Positions 1-5,558 of a stretch of DNA of 15,425 nucleotides are shown here, in pieces. A program made the translations under genes and the position numbers. Within the stretch, counting starts at the first letter, position 1, and each line of letters opens with the position of its first letter. Below the pieces are notes generated by a model. The model did no database searches. It was not told the DNA's origin and saw only the letters and a list, made by a program, of their open reading frames with translations. The DNA is from Nanobdellota archaeon (lineage in GTDB: Archaea > Nanobdellota > Nanobdellia > Pacearchaeales > GW2011-AR1). Where the stretch lies: the NCBI GenBank assembly GCA_030640565.1, contig DAOWJD010000021.1, forward strand, positions 1 through 15,425, read 5' to 3'.

Positions 1-1434
1 GAAGATCTTGTTGAGCCAAAAATGGAAGAAAAAACAACACCTGGAAGCAGGGTTAAATCTATTGGAATTTTAAAAGAAGTTCCTGTCCCTCTTCATTCAG
101 GAGGATTATCAACACGGTTTGAACTTGCACTTGAAGCCAACAATATAATTCCTATGGAAGAGACTTTTGAAGAGCTTGATATAAGCGAGGAAGATGAAAG
201 ACAAATACTTGAACTTTCACAAGACCCTGAAATATTTGAAAAATTAACAAAAAGCATTATTCCAAGTGTATGGGGTTATAATGAGATAAAACAATCTCTT
301 GTCCTACAGTTGTTTGGAGGTGTTGCAAAAGTTCATGCAGACGGACAGAGAAGTCGTGGTGATTTGCATATTCTTCTTATAGGAGACCCTGGTGTTGCAA
401 AGTCAGCAACTCTTGTTTTTATGTCAGGAATTTCTCCAAAAGGAAGATATGTTGTAGGAAAATCTGCCTCTGGAGCAGGATTAACAGCCACAGTTGTTCG
501 TGATGAATATTTGCGTGGATGGTCTCTTGAAGCAGGAGCAATGGTTCTTGCAAATAAAGGGCTTGTATGTATAGATGAGCTTGAAAAAATGGACCCAAAT
601 GATAGAAGTGCTATGCATGAGGCAATGGAACAACAAACAATAACAATTAGCAAAGCTACTGTCCAAGCTACATTAAGAGCAGAAACTTCTGTGCTTGCTG
701 CTGCAAATCCAAAATTTGGAAGATTTGATCCTTACCAGTCGATTGCACAGCAGATTGATTTACCCCCCACACTTATTAATAGATTTGATGTAATTTTTCC
801 TTTAAGAGATCTTCCAGACAGAAAAAAAGATGAACTTATTGCAATTCATGTTTTATATGCACATCAAAAAGAAGGGGAAGACATGCTAATTCCAAGAGAG
901 CTTTTTAGAAAATATATTGCTTATGCAAAACAAAGAATAAAACCCTCATTAACCGATGATGCTGTTGAAGAAATAAAAAAGTTTTATGTTGAACTAAGAA
1001 ATATGCCTGTTTCTTCTGAAAGCACTTTAAGACCTATTCCAATTTCTGCAAGGCAGCTTCAAGCTCTGATAAGAATGTCAGAAGCTTCTGCAAAGATGAA
1101 ACTTAGTAAAGAAGTGACAATAGAAGATGCAAAAAGAGCAATAGGAATAATGAAATATTATTTAACCCAAGTAGGTTATGATTATGAGTCAAAAACATTT
1201 GATATTGATAGAGGAACAGGTGGAATGCCTGCTTCTCAAAGAAATAAAGTTTTCCTTGTAAGAGATACTATAACAAGTCTTGAAAGCAAATTAGGGAAAA
1301 TGATTCCTATAGAAGAGATAGAAAAAGAACTTGAAGGAAAACTTACTCGGGATGAAATTGATGAAGCTATAACAAAACTTGATATAAGTGGTGTTATCTT
1401 CAAACCAAGAAAAGGGTATATTGGGAGGACATAA
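1..1434 (+). CDS. mcm: MCM replicative DNA helicase, C-terminal part (5' end outside window)
   Basis: This is the ATPase and C-terminal part of the archaeal replicative helicase MCM, which unwinds duplex DNA ahead of the fork as a ring hexamer. The reading frame is open from base 1, so the ATG at 22 is internal and the N-terminal DNA-binding/zinc domain lies upstream of the window. Visible motifs are Walker A GDPGVAKS (382-405), Walker B CIDELE (about 568-585), the sensor-1 segment AAANP (about 697-711) and the arginine-finger segment LINRFD (about 772-789), where most MCMs have SRFD. The last 60 or so residues look like the winged-helix tail of archaeal MCM. The next gene starts after a 5-base gap, implying co-transcription with the RPA-like gene. 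Family identity is certain; only the start is unknown. Confidence 0.97.
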   Translation, partial: EDLVEPKMEEKTTPGSRVKSIGILKEVPVPLHSGGLSTRFELALEANNIIPMEETFEELDISEEDERQILELSQDPEIFEKLTKSIIPSVWGYNEIKQSLVLQLFGGVAKVHADGQRSRGDLHILLIGDPGVAKSATLVFMSGISPKGRYVVGKSASGAGLTATVVRDEYLRGWSLEAGAMVLANKGLVCIDELEKMDPNDRSAMHEAMEQQTITISKATVQATLRAETSVLAAANPKFGRFDPYQSIAQQIDLPPTLINRFDVIFPLRDLPDRKKDELIAIHVLYAHQKEGEDMLIPRELFRKYIAYAKQRIKPSLTDDAVEEIKKFYVELRNMPVSSESTLRPIPISARQLQALIRMSEASAKMKLSKEVTIEDAKRAIGIMKYYLTQVGYDYESKTFDIDRGTGGMPASQRNKVFLVRDTITSLESKLGKMIPIEEIEKELEGKLTRDEIDEAITKLDISGVIFKPRKGYIGRT

Positions 1435-1439
1435 TTAAA

Positions 1440-2078
1440 ATGCCAGAAGAACAACAATTCAAAAGACACATTGCATATAAGCTTAGAGTCGGAAATATTT
1501 TGATGGGTAAACCAATAGTAAATGAAGAAAGATTTTCTTTTCTTGAATTAGGAGATAAAAAAATAGTTAGGGTTAATGTTCTGGGGAATATTGTGGATAG
1601 ATATGAAAGCACAGGAGGAGATGCAGGAAGAAAATATGTATTTCTAACCATGGATGATGGGTCTGGTCAGATAAGGCTTAAAATTTTTGGTGACGATTAT
1701 GAGAAATTTAAAGATGTTGTTCAAGGACAAACAGTTGTTGTTATTGGTGTTTTAAGACACTGGAATAATGAAACATATATTTCTCCTGAGATTATAAGGG
1801 AAATGGACCCAAAACATCTTCTTGTAAGAAAACTTGAAACAGAAAAAGATAAAATTCTTAATGCAAAACCAGTTGAAAAAGCACAAATTATTGCAATCAA
1901 AGATAAGATTCTAGAACTAATAAAAAACTCTGAAGAAAACAATGGAATTGACACAGATGAAATTATTCAAAAATTTCATGAAATCCCTCAGGAAATAGTC
2001 AATCAAGAAATCCAAAAACTTCTTGAAGAAGGAATTGCTTTTGAACCACGCCCAGGAAAAATCAGGTGGCTGGGGTGA
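1440..2078 (+). CDS. RPA-like OB-fold single-stranded DNA-binding protein with winged-helix tail
   Basis: A 212-aa protein resembling archaeal RPA small-subunit (RPA32-like) proteins, which coat ssDNA during replication and repair. Residues about 42-125 have the strand pattern of an OB fold, including VFLTMDDGSGQIRLKIFG, a typical RPA/RecG-like OB strand-turn-strand. A charged linker (about 130-150) leads to a helical, winged-helix-like region (about 150-210) ending with GIAFEPRPGKIRWL. That arrangement, OB fold then C-terminal winged helix, is the eukaryotic RPA2 layout. It starts 5 bases after the MCM stop, so it is probably in the same transcript as the helicase. The 3' end overlaps the convergent 255-aa gene by 17 bases. 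A single OB fold and no zinc motif argue against the RPA large subunit. Confidence 0.85.
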   Translation: MPEEQQFKRHIAYKLRVGNILMGKPIVNEERFSFLELGDKKIVRVNVLGNIVDRYESTGGDAGRKYVFLTMDDGSGQIRLKIFGDDYEKFKDVVQGQTVVVIGVLRHWNNETYISPEIIREMDPKHLLVRKLETEKDKILNAKPVEKAQIIAIKDKILELIKNSEENNGIDTDEIIQKFHEIPQEIVNQEIQKLLEEGIAFEPRPGKIRWLG

Positions 2079-2829
2079 TATTTGAAGGAACTAATTGAGA
2101 AAATTCGGTCTTGCCTTTTTGAAATAGTTCATGGATTAGCATATAATTTATAAACTTTTTTAATTCATAACGCTTAAGATTCCTTTCTGTCTTTTCTGGT
2201 TCTAAACTAAAGCATCCACGTGCCCAAAAGACATCTCGACCAGGATCCAAACTACAGTGTAAGATAATTTTACCATCAGAATGCTTCTCGAAACCAACAA
2301 CCTTGTTATTTTCTGGATGTATGTAATTTAACTTGTCTTCTTTAGTTGTTGGTTTTTCAATATCTGATCTTGGCAATCCTTGTAAAGTTGGATTTCTTAA
2401 CAATGAATTAAAAGAAACTATCTGATCTTCCATTAAAGTAGATATAAGCTTTTTCTTATTTGTTCTCTTTTTAGTTAAAGCATAAAAGCCACTTTTGTCT
2501 TTTACAAAATAAGCATCAAGCCATTCAACTCTCCATTGCTTTCTTACTCGAGTTATATTAGAAAAGATTTTTTCATCAAATCTTTCTACATGATCAAGGA
2601 AAATCACAAATTCCAACGGCCTTAATATTCTTAACTTTTTTTCTGAAAGTATTTTATGAGATTTATACCAATTTTCTTCTAATTGACTTTCTTTTTCAAC
2701 ATAAAGTTGAATAGAAGGAACATAAGTAAAACCTTTTTTAAATCCATAAGGCGGTTTTGGGTTAGAGGGGGTTCCTGACTCATCTAGATCTTTTTTAACC
2801 TCATAGCTTACTTCAATTATAGGTGCCAT
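2062..2829 (-). CDS. Hypothetical protein, 255 aa, unrecognised
   Basis: I do not recognise this protein. It is basic, with many Lys, aromatic and Trp residues, and has no signal peptide or membrane segment. The N-terminal third includes PPYGFKKGFTYVPSIQLYV; the middle (about 90-130) is rich in basic and aromatic residues with a lysine run (KKRTNKKK), compatible with nucleic-acid binding but not evidence for it. The C-terminal third has a predicted strand pair KIILHCSLDPGRDVFWARG followed by a helix. The start is supported by a TATA-like box centred near 2853, about 24 bases upstream, giving a leaderless mRNA. The gene runs opposite to its neighbours, overlaps the RPA-like gene tail-to-tail and shares a 70-bp divergent promoter region with aIF2-beta. 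The intact 255-codon frame and well-placed promoter argue that it is real. Confidence 0.75.
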   Translation of the reverse strand: MAPIIEVSYEVKKDLDESGTPSNPKPPYGFKKGFTYVPSIQLYVEKESQLEENWYKSHKILSEKKLRILRPLEFVIFLDHVERFDEKIFSNITRVRKQWRVEWLDAYFVKDKSGFYALTKKRTNKKKLISTLMEDQIVSFNSLLRNPTLQGLPRSDIEKPTTKEDKLNYIHPENNKVVGFEKHSDGKIILHCSLDPGRDVFWARGCFSLEPEKTERNLKRYELKKFINYMLIHELFQKGKTEFSQLVPSNITPAT

Positions 2830-2846
2830 AAACCTCCAAAAAAGTT

Positions 2847-2859
2847 GATATTTATAAGT
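2847..2859 (-). promoter_or_regulatory. TATA-like box for the 255-aa hypothetical gene
   Basis: On the minus strand this reads ACTTATAAATATC, centred about 24 bases before the ATG at 2829, the distance expected for archaeal TBP/TFB promoters to a transcription start at or next to the start codon. A GGAGGT sits at 2832-2837, only two bases from the ATG. If transcription starts where the box predicts, that motif is not in the mRNA and is probably incidental. Confidence 0.65.
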
Positions 2860-2869
2860 CTTTCAAAAA

Positions 2870-2881
2870 CCTTATAAATCC
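2870..2881 (+). promoter_or_regulatory. TATA-like box for aIF2-beta
   Basis: CCTTATAAATCC is centred about 25 bases upstream of the ATG at 2900. No Shine-Dalgarno motif precedes the ATG, so a leaderless transcript is likely. Together with the oppositely directed box at 2847-2859 it makes a compact divergent promoter. Confidence 0.65.
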
Positions 2882-2899
2882 GTTTTTCGCTCTTAAATC

Positions 2900-3310
2900 A
2901 TGGAAAACAAGGAAAATTATGAAAAATTGCTTGAAGAGGCATACAGAAAGATAAAAAAAACAGATAGCTCTAGCAATAGGTTTGAAATCCCTAAAATAGA
3001 AGGGCATTTCGAAGGAAGAAAAACAATTCTTACAAATTTTTACCAGATATCTTCTCATTTAAGAAGAAAACCAGAACATTTGCAGAAATTTATGTTAAAA
3101 GAGCTTGCAGTTTCAGGACAAAAAGAAGGAGACAGGTTTGTTTTAAACATGAAGGTTCCAAGTCCAAAGATAAACCAGAAAATAGAAGAATATGTTAATG
3201 AGTTTGTTTTGTGTAGAGAATGCAAAAAACCTGACACAGAGCTTATAAGAAAAGATAGGATAAACTTTGTTCATTGTCTTGCATGTGGAGCAAAACACTC
3301 TGTAAGATAA
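2900..3310 (+). CDS. eif2b: Translation initiation factor aIF2 subunit beta
   Basis: The 136-aa length is normal for archaeal aIF2-beta, the subunit of the heterotrimeric factor that delivers initiator Met-tRNA to the small ribosomal subunit as a GTP complex. An N-terminal helix (residues 1-20) that would contact the gamma subunit is followed by the alpha/beta core (about 38-100, with PKIEGHFEGRKTILTNF) and a C-terminal zinc ribbon with CxxC pairs C105/C108 and C126/C129. The start has a TATA-like box 25 bases upstream and no SD. It is the first gene of a plus-strand translation-related stretch, although a small opposite-strand gene follows immediately. Identification is firm. Confidence 0.95.
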   Translation: MENKENYEKLLEEAYRKIKKTDSSSNRFEIPKIEGHFEGRKTILTNFYQISSHLRRKPEHLQKFMLKELAVSGQKEGDRFVLNMKVPSPKINQKIEEYVNEFVLCRECKKPDTELIRKDRINFVHCLACGAKHSVR

Positions 3311-3320
3311 TAAATTCTGA

Positions 3321-3533
3321 TTATTCTAAAGATATTCCCCATAAATGAGGTGGATTAAGCTGGTAATATCCGTTTTTTCTGAATAAAACTCCACTATTAA
3401 GAAAATCATGCATTACATCTAAAGTTTCATCAGAACCAGTTCTCAATCGTTCTGCTACTCCTTTATACCTTAAAGAAAGATATTCCTCGCTTTGAAACAA
3501 TTCCAATACTCTTTCATATAGTGTTTCATCCAT
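3321..3533 (-). CDS. Small winged-helix-like hypothetical protein (70 aa; 83 aa if the upstream ATG at 3572 is used)
   Basis: I do not recognise a named family. The frame is open from an ATG at 3572 (83 aa), but a palindromic TATA-like box GATTTATAAATC lies inside that longer version at 3553-3564, centred about 25 bases before the in-frame ATG at 3533. By the rule that fits most genes here, translation more likely starts at 3533, giving 70 aa beginning MDETLYERVLELF. The predicted fold is three helices followed by a beta wing (SGVLFRKNGYYQL), i.e. winged helix-turn-helix-like. The wing resembles the C-terminal tails of the MCM and RPA-like proteins upstream. It is inserted in antisense orientation between aIF2-beta and the zinc-ribbon gene. 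A DNA-binding or protein-contact role is inference only. Confidence 0.6.
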   Translation of the reverse strand: MDETLYERVLELFQSEEYLSLRYKGVAERLRTGSDETLDVMHDFLNSGVLFRKNGYYQLNPPHLWGISLE

Positions 3534-3552
3534 ATCTTGGCTCAAAAAACGA

Positions 3553-3564
3553 GATTTATAAATC
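3553..3564 (-). promoter_or_regulatory. Palindromic TATA-like box for the small winged-helix-like gene
   Basis: GATTTATAAATC is a perfect 12-bp palindrome centred about 25 bases before the minus-strand ATG at 3533. It falls inside the longer possible reading frame, which is the reason for preferring the shorter start. Confidence 0.55.
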
Positions 3565-3590
3565 TTCCTCATCTAAACCGCTCATAAAAA

Positions 3591-3600
3591 CATTTAAAAA
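3591..3600 (+). promoter_or_regulatory. TATA-like box for the zinc-ribbon gene
   Basis: CATTTAAAAA is centred about 26 bases before the ATG at 3622. This spacing favours ATG 3622 over the upstream in-frame TTG at 3607. Confidence 0.5.
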
Positions 3601-3621
3601 ACAGAATTGCTTAAAAATTTA

Positions 3622-3813
3622 ATGGCAAGCGGATATTGTGTAAGATGTAAAGAAAAGGGTAGAAAAATGAAAAACCCTGAAATCAAACAAACTTCAAGAG
3701 GAGGATATATGGCTCAAGGAAATTGTGAAAAATGTAATACAAGGATGAGCGCCATAATGTCTAAAGATAATGCAGAGAAGGCGATTAAAGAAGGAGCTAA
3801 AAAATCTTTTTAA
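3622..3813 (+). CDS. DUF5679-like zinc-ribbon protein
   Basis: A 63-aa protein with two CxxC knuckles, C6/C9 (YCVRCK) and C35/C38 (NCEKC). Between them is the pattern KMKNPEI..TSRGGYMAQG, characteristic of the short DUF5679 zinc-ribbon family found in bacteria and archaea. Function is unknown; a structural zinc site and possible nucleic-acid or ribosome association would fit the surrounding translation genes but is inference. A TTG 15 bases upstream (3607) would add LKNLMA-type residues not needed for the domain. The ATG at 3622 is preferred because the fold begins immediately and the TATA-like box is correctly spaced. The tail (about 48-63) is Lys/Ala-rich and probably helical. Confidence 0.85.
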   Translation: MASGYCVRCKEKGRKMKNPEIKQTSRGGYMAQGNCEKCNTRMSAIMSKDNAEKAIKEGAKKSF

Positions 3814-3858
3814 TTTAAATTCTTATTTTTATCAGCCTTGAGTAAAATTTAAAGGAAA

Positions 3859-4155
3859 ATGTTTGTGAATATAATAAAATCTTATAGAGACGTAGTTGTA
3901 GTTTGTGATAAAGAGCTTCTTGGAAAAAAGTTTGAAGAAGGGAAATTCCAACTTGATATTAAAGAGAATTTCTATAAAGGAGAAGAAGTTAATGAAGAAG
4001 CTGTTATAGAGGTAATGGAAAAAATGTCGGCAGAAGACTCCACGTTCAACATTGTGGGTAAAAAATCTATAAATAGTGCATTAAAGGCAGGGATCATCTC
4101 AATAGAGGCAGTAAGAAAAATCAAAGGAATTCCTTTTGCAATGGTCTTATTTTAA
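3859..4155 (+). CDS. DUF424 family archaeal protein
   Basis: A 98-aa protein matching the archaeal DUF424 pattern: an N-terminal strand with VVVVCDKELLGKKFEEGK, then LDIKENFYKGE, a helix, and a C-terminal strand IKGIPFAMVLF. The family is widespread in archaea and uncharacterised. The next gene, aIF1A, starts only three bases after its stop, so the two are almost certainly co-transcribed, and this context points to translation or ribosome biogenesis. The motif AAAGGA lies 4 bases before the ATG and could be a weak ribosome-binding site. A promoter could lie in the AT-rich gap 3814-3858, but no box there is well spaced. Confidence 0.85.
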   Translation: MFVNIIKSYRDVVVVCDKELLGKKFEEGKFQLDIKENFYKGEEVNEEAVIEVMEKMSAEDSTFNIVGKKSINSALKAGIISIEAVRKIKGIPFAMVLF

Positions 4156-4158
4156 AAC

Positions 4159-4485
4159 ATGGATAAAAAAAAGAAAGCAGGTAGTCAAAACGAAGAAAAG
4201 GTTACAAGAGTAAAACTTCCAAGAGGAGATGAAATAATTGGGATTATAGAGCAAAGGCTCGGGGGAAACAAAATGTTTGTGAATTGCTTGGATGGAAAGA
4301 AAAGAAATTGCCGTGTTCCTGGAAGATTAAAGAGAAAACTATGGCTTCGTCCAGGAGATGTTGTAATCATAAAACCATGGGAACTTGACAAAGATAAAGG
4401 AGATGTTATTTTCAAATATAGAACAAATCAGGTTGAATGGCTAAAAGCAAAAGGTTATTTAAAATCTGAAGCACTTGAATTCTAA
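4159..4485 (+). CDS. eif1a: Translation initiation factor aIF1A
   Basis: The 108-aa length is typical for archaeal aIF1A, the S1-like OB-fold factor that binds the small-subunit A site and promotes initiation complex assembly. The basic N-terminal tail is followed by VKLPRGDEIIGIIEQRLGGNKM and then the conserved RNA-binding core VNCLDGKKRNCRVPGR, LRPGDVVIIKPWE and DKGDVIFKY. The C-terminal helix includes VEWLKAKGYL. It lies three bases after DUF424 and one base before the KH-protein ATG, in a tight operon. In several archaea aIF1A is followed by a RIO kinase and then the KH protein; no RIO gene is present between them here. Confidence 0.96.
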   Translation: MDKKKKAGSQNEEKVTRVKLPRGDEIIGIIEQRLGGNKMFVNCLDGKKRNCRVPGRLKRKLWLRPGDVVIIKPWELDKDKGDVIFKYRTNQVEWLKAKGYLKSEALEF

Positions 4486-4486
4486 A

Positions 4487-4987
4487 ATGAAAACAATCTA
4501 TTGTGAGAAAGTTCCAAGAATAATAAAAAACAAGAAGAAGTTGGAAGAAGAATTAAACATTAAGATAAAAAACAGAGGAAAAGAAGTTACAATTGAAGGA
4601 GGGCCAGAAGATGAATATATCACAGAAAAAGTAATTGATGCACTAAATTTTGGATTTCCATTCTCAATTGCACTATCGATAAAAAAAGAAGACAATCTCT
4701 TTGAAATAATAAACATAAAAGACCATACAAAAAGAAAAGATTTAAAGAGGATTCGGGCTAGAATCATTGGAAAAAAAGGAAAAGCATTAGGAACCCTACA
4801 TCAGTTGACAAAATGTCATTTTGAACTAAAAGATAATTTTGTAGGGATAATAGGAGATCCTGAATTTATAGAAAATGCCCAAGAAGCAATCATTTCCATT
4901 ATTAAGGGTTCAAAACACGGAAATGTTTATGGTAATCTGGAAAGACGTCAGGTCAAACCAATAATAGATTTAGGTTTGAAAGAATAA
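4487..4987 (+). CDS. KH-domain RNA-binding protein, Dim2/Pno1-like ribosome assembly factor
   Basis: A 166-aa protein with the size and layout of the archaeal homologue of eukaryotic Pno1/Dim2, which binds near the 3' end of small-subunit rRNA during maturation. There are two KH-like units. The first (about 5-70) is degenerate; the second (about 85-140) has the GxxG loop in ARIIGKKGKALGTLHQLT (G95, G98) followed by the helix AQEAIISIIKGSKHGNVY. An in-frame TTG at 4475 would overlap the aIF1A stop, but the ATG at 4487, one base after that stop, gives the expected KxIYCEKVPRI beginning. The tRNA-Asn promoter begins directly at the end of this gene. Confidence 0.9.
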   Translation: MKTIYCEKVPRIIKNKKKLEEELNIKIKNRGKEVTIEGGPEDEYITEKVIDALNFGFPFSIALSIKKEDNLFEIINIKDHTKRKDLKRIRARIIGKKGKALGTLHQLTKCHFELKDNFVGIIGDPEFIENAQEAIISIIKGSKHGNVYGNLERRQVKPIIDLGLKE

Positions 4988-4999
4988 GCTTTAAATACG
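4988..4999 (+). promoter_or_regulatory. TATA-like box for tRNA-Asn
   Basis: GCTTTAAATACG is centred about 27 bases before the first base of the mature tRNA. It directly abuts the stop codon of the KH-protein gene, so the tRNA probably has its own promoter. Confidence 0.6.
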
Positions 5000-5020
5000 A
5001 TTTTTCTCTCATAAAATTAA

Positions 5021-5094
5021 GTCCCGGTAGCTCAGTTGGTCAGAGCGAACGGCTGTTAACCGTTAGGTCGTAGGTTCGAGTCCTACCCGGGACG
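5021..5094 (+). tRNA. tRNA-Asn (anticodon GUU)
   Basis: A complete 74-nt cloverleaf without intron. The acceptor stem is GTCCCGG (5021-5027) with CCGGGAC (5087-5093), with discriminator G at 5094. The D arm is GCTC (5030-5033) with GAGC (5043-5046). The anticodon stem is AACGG (5048-5052) with CCGTT (5060-5064), and the loop CTGTTAA places anticodon GTT at 5055-5057. The T arm is GTAGG/CCTAC around TTCGAGT (5070-5086). CCA is not encoded. It has a TATA-like box upstream and a short T run (TTTT) directly after. The Asn charging enzyme is encoded in the same window at 12150-13442. Confidence 0.97.
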
Positions 5095-5110
5095 TTTTCT
5101 ACTATAGTAA

Positions 5111-5123
5111 TCTTTTTAAAAGT
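5111..5123 (+). promoter_or_regulatory. TATA-like box for the 126-aa gene
   Basis: TCTTTTTAAAAGT is centred about 25 bases before the ATG at 5142, fitting a leaderless mRNA. The T run inside it might also help terminate transcription of the tRNA just upstream. Confidence 0.5.
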
Positions 5124-5141
5124 AAATTCTAATCTTATAGA

Positions 5142-5522
5142 ATGAGAAATTATGAAAACTTAGATTTTCTCGCAAGTTTATCTGCAATCGCGATAGATTC
5201 CCATATAACTGAACAAGCAAATAAAAAAAACTATTCTAATGTAAGAGACCTATCAAAAAGATTAAGGATGCTATCAAACAAGGAGGAATTAGATCCGACA
5301 GGTCTTCTTATGTTTGCAAAAGTAATATGGCCAAATGATGAAGATTTGAAAGGGAAAAAGGACTGTGATGTTTATCCACAGGTAAATCTCTTGGCTAAAG
5401 ATTTAGCTTGTTTTAAAGAATTTCCAATAGAAAGACAAAAAGAATTAAGAAATGTTTGTGTAGGATTAAGCAAAAAGGTGGCACACTATTCAAATTTATA
5501 TGGACTAAAACTTGTCTCATAA
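5142..5522 (+). CDS. Hypothetical protein, 126 aa, unrecognised
   Basis: I do not recognise this protein. It is predicted to be largely alpha-helical and soluble, with no signal peptide, membrane segment or metal-binding pattern. Segments include a helix around residues 5-30 (LDFLASLSAIAIDSHITEQA), a basic helix around 35-48, a loop around 75-85 (NDEDLKGKKDCDV), and a C-terminal amphipathic helix with three scattered cysteines (about 79, 91 and 107). The start has a TATA-like box 25 bases upstream. It lies right after tRNA-Asn and converges on the 476-aa gene with a 36-base gap. Its stop codon overlaps the first copy of the 18-bp direct repeat (5519-5536). Confidence 0.65.
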   Translation: MRNYENLDFLASLSAIAIDSHITEQANKKNYSNVRDLSKRLRMLSNKEELDPTGLLMFAKVIWPNDEDLKGKKDCDVYPQVNLLAKDLACFKEFPIERQKELRNVCVGLSKKVAHYSNLYGLKLVS

Positions 5523-5536
5523 ACTTTTTTAACTAA
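5519..5536 (+). repeat. 18-bp direct repeat, copy 1
   Basis: ATAAACTTTTTTAACTAA, identical to 7073-7090. It contains the stop codon of the 126-aa gene and a T6 run that could terminate transcription. The two copies bracket the 476-aa gene. A 14-base match to its first part also occurs at 2150-2163 inside another gene, so AT-rich coincidence cannot be excluded. Confidence 0.6.
5525..5530 (+). terminator. T-tract terminator candidate for the 126-aa gene
   Basis: A run of six T lies three bases after the 126-aa stop codon, in the 36-base gap before the convergent 476-aa gene. Archaeal RNA polymerase can terminate at such T tracts without a hairpin. It is part of copy 1 of the 18-bp repeat. Confidence 0.4.
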
Positions 5537-5558
5537 GACTTAATCTTTCCAAAAAATA

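Noticed and set aside
333..666. Open frames of 106 and 61 aa on the minus strand within mcm
   Set aside because: They are antisense shadows of the MCM ATPase coding sequence, with low-complexity Ser/Cys/Ile composition and no promoter.
3607..3621. TTG start for the DUF5679-like gene
   Set aside because: The five added residues are outside the zinc-ribbon fold, and the TATA-like box at 3591-3600 fits the ATG at 3622.
4475..4486. TTG start for the KH protein
   Set aside because: It overlaps the aIF1A stop and adds nothing to the domain; the ATG at 4487 follows the stop by one base.
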